Assembly (NCBI RefSeq): GCF_965638725.1
Contig: NC_134973.1
Location: 5,824,491 to 5,888,490, forward strand
Direction of reading: 5' to 3'
DNA from: Aptenodytes patagonicus
Taxonomy: Eukaryota; Chordata; Aves; Sphenisciformes; Spheniscidae
DNA length: 64,000 nucleotides
The position numbers were made by a program, and so were the translations under genes. Under the pieces are notes generated by a model. It ran no database searches and was not told the origin of the DNA. It saw nothing but the letters and a program-made list of their open reading frames with translations. Position 1 is the stretch's first letter, and every line of letters begins with the position of its first letter. Shown here in pieces: positions 41,608 through 49,755 of this stretch.

Positions 41608-42093
41608 CCCCCCCGCCCCCGGCACTCACGTCTCCTCGGTGCAGTGGGCAGCGCTCAGCACCCACTGCTCGGCGATGAGGAAGCCCCCACAGACGTGCTG
41701 CCCATCCAGCTGCAGCGAGGCCATGTATGGCCTCAGGTGGGGCTTGGCCTCGTAGCCCCCCAGGATCCGTCCACGGGGCTGCCCTGTTGCAGGTGGGAGA
41801 GAGGCCGGGTTAGCTGGGCATTGCCCCAGCCCACCCAGCAGGGCAGGGGGCAGGGTCACCCTGGCAGTCCCCTCTGGGGGTCCCTGGGCCCCTCCCTGTG
41901 GGCCACGGAAGCGCCTGGCTGCAGACGGAGACAGGAATCGGGGGAGCTGGGCGGGAACCCCCTGTGCTGGGGATGTTGCTGCCCCAGTCTGTCCCTGTCC
42001 CGGGGTGCAGGGGGGGATATACTCACCATTCACCACGGCCCCCAGCAGCAGTAGCAGAGCGAGGCTGAGGACCGGAGCAGGACTCGGCCCCAT
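39717..42093 (-). CDS. CFD: CFD, complement factor D (adipsin) serine protease
   Basis: Secreted S1-family protease that cleaves factor B bound to C3b in the alternative complement pathway. Five exons on the minus strand: 42093-42027, 41783-41630, 41320-41176, 40742-40485, 39890-39717. They total 798 nt, giving 265 residues; human has 253. The signal peptide is Leu-rich (about residues 5-20), followed by a short activation peptide GQPRGR and the mature start ILGGYEA. The triad is visible as LSAAHC (His), [10 protein letters not shown] (Asp) and KGDSGGPL (Ser). The Asp six residues before the Ser (KKDTCKGDSGGP) gives trypsin-like Arg specificity. TAGSRICGN keeps the Thr and Arg of the self-inhibited factor D site, with Ala where human has Ser. 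About nine residues extend beyond the usual WIDSV end. A TATA-like box lies upstream. Confidence 0.96.
39891..40484 (-). other. CFD intron 4
   Basis: About 0.6 kb, GC-rich, between GTACCA and a GGTCCTGCAG acceptor. Nothing else was recognised. Confidence 0.9.
40743..41175 (-). other. CFD intron 3
   Basis: About 0.43 kb between GTGGGC and TTTGTGGCAG splice sites. Nothing else was recognised. Confidence 0.9.
41577..41604. repeat. (AC)n microsatellite in CFD intron 2
   Basis: About 14 AC dinucleotides on the plus strand. In CFD pre-mRNA this is a GU repeat starting roughly 25 bases after the exon 2 donor, close enough to affect splice-site choice. Confidence 0.95.
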
Positions 42094-42189
42094 GGCTGCA
42101 GCGGAGCCTGGCGGTGCCTCTGCCCTGGCCGTGGGGTCCGTGGGTTCTGTGGGGCGGATGCTGCTTGGCCGGGGCTGGGGCTGGGGCTT

Positions 42190-42198
42190 GCTTTTATG
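42190..42198 (-). promoter_or_regulatory. CFD TATA-like box
   Basis: The minus strand reads CATAAAAGC about 97-105 bases above the CFD start codon. A TSS 25-30 bases downstream would leave a leader of about 70 nt. A perfect plus-strand TATAAAAGG lies at 42297-42305, facing the other way. Confidence 0.6.
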
Positions 42199-42720
42199 TC
42201 CAGCTTTGGGGCGGCGGGGGGGGCAGGAAGGGGCAGTGCAGGGGGAACGGGGGGGGGTTTCCGCAGCGTGGGCCGAGTGTTTTTAAATATTCAACTTATA
42301 AAAGGGGTCAAGAGTTCCCAGCACAAACAGCACGGGAGGGAGGAAACAGCCTGTCCCAGCTGCCGGACCTGGCACCCACCGCAGGGGATTTCTGCACTGT
42401 TGTTTTCAAAGCTGAAACTGAATCTGGCTCTTGGCACATGAAGGCTCCGGCACATGCGGCAGTGCCTGGGCCTGGTCCCACCTCCCCCGGACCAGGGACC
42501 CCCACCCAGCTGCTGGGGAGGGTCGGTGGGAGCGTGGCAGTGGGTGCTGGGTGCCAGCTCTGTGGGTGCCCAGGGCCACGGAGCAGAGCTGAGCATCCCC
42601 TGTGGGTTTGCCCTTGGGGCTGGTGAGGACGAGGATAATGGGGTTGGGACCACCAGCACCTGGTGGGGGTTCCCAGGGGGAGACCCCTGCCCTGAGGGGA
42701 GCTCCTGTGAGGACTGGGGG

Positions 42721-42801
42721 GCAGCGGCAGTGGCAGGGGCGGTGGCGGTAGCAGGGGCGGTGGTGATGGCGGTGGCAGGGATGGTGGTGGCAGTGGCAGC
42801 C
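42721..42801. repeat. imperfect GGYGGTGGC-type minisatellite
   Basis: Tandem short units alternating GGCAGTGGC, GGGGCGGTGGC and GGTGGTGATGGC over about 80 bases, in intergenic DNA upstream of CFD. Confidence 0.8.
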
Positions 42802-43138
42802 CCAGTCCCCTCTGCCTTACTCCCCGGTGCCACTAAGCGGAGCCACCGCCTCGGCTCCCGGCCGGTCCCGGCGCGTCCCCGAGCTCCGGAGCCGCCCGTC
42901 GCCCCCGCCCAGGCTCGTCCCCCGAGACCCTCACCCCGCCCCGGGTCTCCCCCGCGGCGAAACCCAGCGCCACCGAGCAGCGGCCGGGCCGGGGCCGGGA
43001 CACCGCTCTGCGCCCGTTTGGGGCCGGGGTCGCGCTGCCCTCGCCACGACGGCAGGCTCTGCCGTGCTCCCGCCAGCGTGGCCGGGACCGAGCGGGGCTC
43101 CTGGGGAAACCGAGGAAGGGGCTGGAGCCCACCCTCCG

Positions 43139-43193
43139 CCTCCTCCTCCTCCTCCTCCTCCTCCTCCTCCTCCTCCTCCTCCTCCTCCTCCTT
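43139..43193. repeat. (TCC)n trinucleotide repeat
   Basis: About 18 uninterrupted TCC units ending in CTTCTC. It is a homopurine/homopyrimidine tract able to form triplex DNA, about 1.5 kb above the predicted PLPPR3 first exon. Confidence 0.95.
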
Positions 43194-44559
43194 CTCATGC
43201 ACCACGAGCCTTTACAGCTCAAAATTGCCGGGTTCCCTTTGTCCGGCTGCGCAGACGCCCCACCGCCGCGAGCCATCGACAGCCCGACACCCTCCCCAGC
43301 GCCAGCCGGCCCCCTGACCCCCAGCACCAACGAACCCAGCCATCCCTGGCCAGACGGGGACACCGGCGAGGAGGGTGCTGGGACACGGGGGCCGGGGTGC
43401 CCCGGGGGAGAGGGGGGTCCCTCTGCAGGGGCGGCTTCAGCTTCCCGCTCTCTTCCCATGTGTTGGGCAGCACATGGTGGGAAGGGGTCGGACCATGCGG
43501 GCGGGAGGAGAGCATCGTGGCGCAGCCAGCTCCGGAGGTGGCCAAGCCTGGTTCAAACCGGGGATTTTCCGCAGGGAGAGCGGCTTAACCACGGCTTCCA
43601 GGGATTCGGGATTTAGACGTTAAATATGCCAGGAGATTTCTGCCCACTTAGGGCTGAAAATGGAACAAGGGCAATGCGTGGTGGCCGGTGCCGTGGCGTG
43701 GGGCCGCGCAAGGTCCAGATGGGACCGTGAGTGGGTGGGCAGTGGGGGGGGAGGCAGCAGGCCGAGTGTGGGGTGCAGGACATAGTGCTCGGGATGTGGG
43801 GTACAGGGTAGGGCTCAGTTGGGACTGGGATCCACTGCAAGCACGGAGCAGCAAAGGCAGGGGAGAACAGGGCAGGGGTGCCTCATCCTCCTCCAAGAGG
43901 TGCTGGAAGTCCCTGGGGGAGCAAAGGGAGTTGCACCTGCTTCGCCAGCCCAGAATTTGGGGACACTCGAGGCTCCAGCTGAGGTTGACCTCAGGCTTCG
44001 TCCCCGATGTTCCTGTGCTGACACCAGCCTCGACGGGCACGGGGAAAAGGTTCACCCCCAAGTCACCTCCGAGGCCCCCAGGATGCAGTGGTGCCCGTGG
44101 GGAGGGCGGGTGCCCCATGGCCCCCGTCCAGTGGAGCCCAGGTGGGTGCCAGGGGCTGGCAGAGCTCTGCAGGGGTGGGTTCAGGGGGGTCACACACCCC
44201 CATGCGGGAGCCTCGGCTTGGCAGCCCTTGGGTCACCCCAGCCCTGGGGTGGGGGACCTTGGCAAGGGAGGGGGGCTCTGCAGGGCAGGAGGGTCCCCGG
44301 GGCGGGGGTGCGACCCCCACTGCCCCTCAGCACATGGGGGGAAAGGGCTGATCCGGGCGAGGCCGGGGGAGGAGGGAGCCCCGGCGGGGGTGTGGGGTGA
44401 GGCCCTGGGACACCCCCCGCCCCCTCCCCCGGTGCCTGCTGCAGAGCCCGGGGTGCAGAGCAGCTTTCGGGGGTGCAGAGCGGCGCGGGGGGGGCGGTCC
44501 TGCTTGCTGCCCCCGGCCACGCCCGGCCCTTTGTCTCGCCCCCCGACCCCCCCAGACCC

Positions 44560-44793
44560 CCATCCCCGGCCCCGCGGGGGCTCAGCGCCCCGGGAGGGGC
44601 CGGGAGCGGCGGGGCGGGGCGGGGAGGAGGCAGCGGCGAGGAGGAGGAGGAGGAGGAGGCGGCGGGGGCGGAGGAAGCCGCCGCTCCCCGCGCTCCGCCG
44701 AGGCAGGAGCATCCCGGCTCCAGGGGAGCCCCGCGGCCGCCGCCCCCGCCGCCCCCCCCGGCCCCGCTTCGCCCCGGGGCGGCCGCAGCAGAG
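44560..44793 (+). promoter_or_regulatory. PLPPR3: PLPPR3 CpG promoter and predicted non-coding exon 1
   Basis: A very CpG-rich block with tandem GC boxes (GGGGCGGGGCGGGG at about 44611-44624) ends in a consensus donor, AGAG|GTGAGTG, after 44793. The next exon begins near 45489 or 45529 and holds the start codon. The transcription start within the island is not resolved. Confidence 0.55.
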
Positions 44794-45533
44794 GTGAGTG
44801 GGGGGCGGGCGGCCGCGGGTTGCACAAAGGGCCGCTCCCCGCCCCCCCCCGGCCCCGACCCCCGCCCGCGGCTGCGGCACCGCCGGGAGCGCCCGCCCCT
44901 CCGGTCCCCGCCGCGGGGTGAGCCCCTTGCTGCCCCCCCTTGCTGCCCCCCGTTAATACTCCCCCGTTAATACCTTCCCGTTACTGCCCCCCCCACACTA
45001 TTGCCCCCCGCTATTTCCCCCCGTTGCTCCATCCCCGTTATTCACCCCCCCCCCTTTTTGCAGCCGGGGCTCGGTGTCAGTTTCGGGGGGCTGGGGCCGG
45101 GGGGTGCCCGGGGACCCCCGTCCTCGGCTCGGCTCTGCGGGTGGCACACCCCCTCTCCACGCCCTTCACAGCAGCCTTGCTGCCTGTCGAGGTAGTGGCC
45201 GCCTGTCGCGACAGCCGAGCCTCCGCCCCACCTGTTGTCGCAGCCCCCGGCTCGGCCGGACCCCCCGGGGGGCTGAGGGTCCCCTCGGGGGAGCAGGGAC
45301 AGCCCCTGCCCCGGCCTGGCTCACCCCGCGGTGATGCCTGGGGGGGGATCCCGGCGGGGGCAGCCCCCGGGTACCAGCAGCTTCTCCTCGGTGAGCGGCT
45401 GCACAGGGGGGCAGCGGGGTGAGCTCGGGGGCTGCCTGCCCCCCCTGTAGGGCCGAGAGCCAGGGGTAACGCTGCTGCCCCACGGCAGGGCGGAGGCACA
45501 GCCCGGCGGGACCCCAGCTCCTGCCCCAGGACC
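44794..45533 (+). other. PLPPR3 intron 1 and rest of 5' leader
   Basis: From GTGAGTG at 44794. Two candidate acceptors precede the start codon: CCACGGCAG ending 45488 and TGCCCCAG ending 45528. CpG-rich at the left, with C-rich homopolymer stretches. No coding exon was seen. Confidence 0.6.
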
Positions 45534-48500
45534 ATGATCCCCCCCAAGGAGAAGGCCAGGGCTCCCAAGGACAGCATGACGCTCCTGCCCTGCTTCTACT
45601 TCGTGGAGGTGGGTGCAGGGTGTGTGGGGGGGTGGGGGGCTGAGCCGGGGGCTCTTTCCCCAGGCCCTGGTCCTGCCCTGGCATGGAGGGGACGGGGGCT
45701 TTGCCCCTTCCCGGTGGGGCTGCACGATGCCGGTGCCCATTGTACTGGGCGGCGCAGTGGTCTCTATGCTTTTGCCTCCCCAGCTGCCCATCGTGGCCTC
45801 CTCCATCGTGACGCTCTACTTCCTGGAGCTGACGGACCTCTTCAAGCCGGCCAAGGTGGGCTTCCAGTGCTACGACCGGGCCCTCTCCATGCCCTACGTG
45901 GAGACCAACGAGGAGCTCATCCCCCTGCTCATGCTGCTCAGCCTGGCTTTCGCCGCACCTGCCGCCTCGGTGTGTACCAGGGCTCGTCCCGCTGCGGGGG
46001 GGGGTGAGGATGGAGCCTGCCTAGTGGCAGAGCCAGGGCTTGGGGTCCCAGTGCCAGCAGCACCAGCGGACTGGTGCAGGGAGCCTGGTGGTGCCCTGCA
46101 TCCGCAGGGCGGCACCGCCGACAGCCCGGACCCCCCCAGTCCCCATGGGGCAGCACCCCCTGAGCTGCCAGTTCCTCCCCAGATCATGGTCGGGGAGGGC
46201 ATCGTGTACTGCCTGCAGTCCAGGCTGAAGGGACGCGCCGGTGCCGAGGGCAGCATTAACGCTGGCGGCTGCAACTTCAACTCCTTCCTGCGCCGGACCG
46301 TAAGGTTTGTGGGTACGTTGTGCCGCAGCCCGGGCAGGAGCCCTGCCCGCCGTGGGGGCTGGTCTGATGGGCCCGGGGCTGGAGGGGACATGGGGGCACC
46401 CCGGATGCGATAGCAGGAATGCACAGCCCCACCCAGACCCCACACACCGCACTGGACCCGTCCCAGCGCCTGTGGGTGCCCCGGGGCTGGGTGGGCCCTG
46501 GGTGCCCTGTGTGGGACAGGGGGGGTGACCCACCGGACTGCTCCTGCCATGCCCAGGCGTCCACGTGTTCGGGCTCTGTGCTACGGCCCTGGTGACGGAC
46601 GTTATCCAGCTGGCCACTGGCTACCACGCGCCCTTCTTCCTGACCGTCTGCAAGCCCAACTACACGCTGCTGGGCACCCCCTGCGACGCCAACCCCTACA
46701 TCACCCAGGACATCTGCTCGGGCACGGACAAGCACGCCATCCTCTCTGCCAGGTATGTGCCGGGGGGAGAGACCCACGCCGTGATGCCAACCCTCCTGCC
46801 CCATCCCAACTGCACCCCCCCGTCTCCTGCCCCATCCCAACTGCATCCCCCTGTCTCCCCCGCAGGAAGACTTTCCCATCCCAGCACGCGACGCTCTCGG
46901 CTTTCGCTGCCGTCTACGTGTCGGTGAGTTCCCGGTGCTGCCCGGCTCTCGGCCCTACCTGTGCCGGCTTGGGGGCAGCATGAGCTCCATGCCGCCGGGC
47001 AGCAGCATCCCTCTCCTGTTGGCACACGCCCTCCCGTGCACAAACAAGCTCTGCCCGACACACGTGTGCCCATGTTGGGGCGTGGGTGCGTGCACACCCG
47101 TGTGCACACTCGTGCACAGCTTCTCACCCATGCACGCTCAGGCACTTACAGTTCCACATGCACCCAAGAGCTCTCTGCATGGCTGGGGGCTGGGGAGAGG
47201 GGAGGCTGCGGTGCCGTGATGGCAGCAGGTGCCGGTGCTGTGAGCCGCGACTAACAGCCTCTTCCTGCCCCATCATCGCCACTGCCAGATGTATTTCAAT
47301 TCCATCATCTCGGACAGCACCAAACTCCTCAAGCCCATCCTGGTCTTCGCCTTTGCCATCGCTGCCGGCATCTGTGGCCTGACCCAGATCACCCAGTACC
47401 GCAGCCACCCCGCCGACGTCTACGTGGGCTTCCTGATTGGCTCCGGCATCGCTGCCTACCTGGTGGGTGCTGGTCCCTGCCCTCGGGGCAGCTGCAGTGG
47501 CTCGGGAGGGAAGGATGCTCGGTGTGGGCCGCGGTCCCGGGGCTGGGCTGACCCCATCCTCCCCCTCACACAGGCTTACCACGCTGTCGGCAACTTCCGT
47601 GCCCCGATGGAGAGGGTCCCGGCGCCGGCGCCGGCCAAGGACGCGCTGCGGGCACTGACGCAGCGGGGCCACGACTCCGTCTACCACCAGAACAAGTCAG
47701 TGAGCACCGATGAGCTGAACCCACAGACGCGGCTGGAGGAGGCGGCACGGCCAGTGCCGCGGGAGAAGAACTCCCTGGGCAGCCTGAAGCGGGCCAGTGT
47801 GGACGTGGACTTGCTGGCCCCCCGCAGCCCCATGGGCAAGGAGAACATGGTGACCTTCAGCAACACCCTGCCCCGCGTCAACACCCCCTCCATGGACGAC
47901 CCTGCACGGCGCCACATGACCATCCATGTCCCCGTGGATGCCTCCCGCTCCAAGCAGCTCATCACCGAGTGGAAGCAGAAGTCACTGGAGGGCCGGAGCA
48001 TGATGCTGGCGGAGGAGGCGGCACACAGCCGGGGCACGGGGGACGCCGGCGAGGATGTCCCCCCCTCCCTGTACCCCACGGTGCAAGCACGCTCGGCCGA
48101 GCGGGCGGCAATGGGCCCCCGCGTCCTCATCCAGCCCCGGCCGGGCACCTCGCAGCTGGTGCACATCCCCGAGGAGAGCCAGGCGGGCGCCAGCATCCCA
48201 GCCAGCAGTGGGGCGGCCGTGCGGGCCAAGTGGGTGATGGTGGCGGAGAAGGGGGGAGCGCAGCGGGTGGCCAACCCTCCGCGCCTGATGCAGGTCATTG
48301 CCATGTCCAAGCAGCAAAGCATGGTCTCCGTCACCCCCAAGCACTCGGAGACTTCCTCCTCCTCCACCAGCTCTGACTCCTCCCAGTACCGCTCGCCCTC
48401 TGAGCGGGACAGCTCCAGCATCATCACCATCGACGCCCACGCCCCGCACCACCCCGTCGTCCACCTCTCCGCCGGCAATGGGCCCTGGGAGTGGAAATCG

Positions 48501-48836
48501 GGGCTGAAGGGGCCGGAGGGGCCGGACGCCTACGAACTGGGCGAGATGGGGAAGGATTTCCATGGCTTCCGCCCGGCCAAGAGCGCCGGCGTCTCCCCTG
48601 GCTCCTCCGTCAGCGACATGGAGCAGGATGAGCCACGCTATGGCAGCCTGGCCGCCATCCCGGGGGCGGCGGGGGGCGGCGGGGAGCGGGGAGATGCCCC
48701 CCCTGAGGGGCTGGTGGGCACGGCCAGCCGGGAGTCCACGCTGCGGAGGAAGCCGGCCGAGAGGGACGGGCAGGTGGACAGCGAGGTGGACCACTACTAC
48801 AAGAAAATGCAAGCCAGCCGAAGGTTTAAGGACTGA
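45534..48836 (+). CDS. PLPPR3: PLPPR3, phospholipid phosphatase-related protein 3 (PRG-2)
   Basis: Six-pass plasma-membrane protein of the lipid-phosphatase-related family, mainly neuronal and linked to axon and filopodium formation. Seven coding exons: 45534-45608, 45784-45969, 46183-46312, 46557-46752, 46866-46923, 47289-47462, 47574-48836. They total 2082 nt in frame, giving 693 residues; human has 718. Hydrophobic helices include [50 protein letters not shown] and [18 protein letters not shown]. The phosphatase signatures are degenerate: PSQH replaces PSGH and no K-x6-RP is seen, so it is probably inactive as a phosphatase. The last exon encodes the whole cytoplasmic tail, with conserved [17 protein letters not shown] and [17 protein letters not shown]. 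The long Glu run of the human tail is absent here. Confidence 0.97.
46924..47288 (+). other. PLPPR3 intron before exon encoding MYFNS
   Basis: About 0.36 kb between GTGAGT and CACTGCCAG. It contains a GTG/CAC-rich stretch near 47060-47150. No exon was seen. Confidence 0.9.
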
Positions 48837-49254
48837 GCCCCCATTGCCTTCCCCGTGTCCGGCCCCCCACTCCCCTGCCCCGGCTCGGGGGAGCTCCATA
48901 ACGCTGGGGACCCTCTCTGCTGGGGGCGGGGGGGCATCAAGACAGGGCTGTCTTTGGCATCGGGGTGACCAAGTGGCACGAGGACATGGCAGAGCACAGT
49001 CACGCCAGACCCTGAGCCAGCCAAGACATGTGCAGGACCCCCCCCAACGTGGGACCCCACTCCTGCCTGGGCATCTGGGGGGGCTTGGGGGGGCTCTGCC
49101 TCCCCCCCCCCCCAGCCTGCGTGGGTGGCTCCAAGCACTTTTGACTTTCTTTTTTCTCTCTAACACAGGTGCTGACATTTCTGAGGGGTTAATTTATTCT
49201 GGCTCTGGAAGTGTACGGGGGGGGGGGCGAGGGGGGGGAGCAAATGGTGCTGAA

Positions 49255-49280
49255 GGGGGGGGGGGGGGGGGGGGGGGGGG
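49255..49280 (+). repeat. 26-base G run in PLPPR3 3'UTR
   Basis: Longest homopolymer in the window, on the sense strand of the transcript, with further G runs on both sides. It can form G-quadruplex RNA. The length may be uncertain because such runs sequence poorly. Confidence 0.85.
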
Positions 49281-49729
49281 AGGGAACGACGGGACCTGGA
49301 TCAAGGGGGCCTGGAGCAGGGACGCTGCCATGGGACAGCGGGTCCCCGCTCACATAGGGGTTTGGGGATGCTGGGGGGTCCTGCAAGAGCCGCGTGGGAG
49401 GGGGTCATTGCAGACCCCCATCCTGCACTGCTGGTCCATGTTGGGGGACGATGGGGGGGGGGGACAGTGCCGGGAGGGGGTGGTTTGCCCAGGGTCCCTG
49501 GGCACGTGGAGGTTGTAAATACTGCACGGGCTGAAGTAGAGGGTGGGCGTTGGGGTGGGGGTGCAAGGTCCCGGGCTGGCACGGGGGGGAGCCAGGGCCA
49601 AGCTCTGTCCCCGGGAGCAGCAGCCCTGGGCTGGGGACAGAGGTTTTGGGGGGATGGGGGGGGAGGGGTTCTCCAGGCTGTGAATGCATCTGTCGGGCAA
49701 CAGCTGGAAGTGCTGTGGTTTGAAAAGCA

Positions 49730-49735
49730 AATAAA
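49730..49735 (+). terminator. PLPPR3 polyadenylation signal AATAAA
   Basis: Canonical hexamer about 0.9 kb after the stop codon, after which the extreme G-richness ends. Confidence 0.8.
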
Positions 49736-49755
49736 CACGTGGATGTTCCCCGGCT

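Larger units (their letters stand above)
42200..44400. other. CFD to PLPPR3 intergenic region
   Basis: GC-rich spacer of about 2.2 kb. No protease exon with a GDSGGP or AAHC motif was found on either strand. It holds an imperfect GGTGGC-type minisatellite at 42721-42801 and a long (TCC)n run at 43139-43193. Confidence 0.7.
48837..49755 (+). other. PLPPR3: PLPPR3 3'UTR (inferred end)
   Basis: About 0.9 kb, extremely G-rich on the sense strand, with G runs at about 49216-49227 and 49255-49280. It ends shortly after AATAAA at 49730-49735. Confidence 0.75.

Noticed and set aside
42291-43205. 304-codon minus-strand frame beginning with a long Glu run
   Set aside because: The Glu run is simply the (TCC)n repeat read in reverse; no other support.
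42200-44400. Searched for ELANE/PRTN3/AZU1 exons
   Set aside because: No AAHC, DIAL-like or GDSGGP motif in any frame.
47681-49178. Long minus-strand frames over the last PLPPR3 exon
   Set aside because: Antisense shadow of a GC-rich coding exon whose plus-strand protein is clearly conserved.
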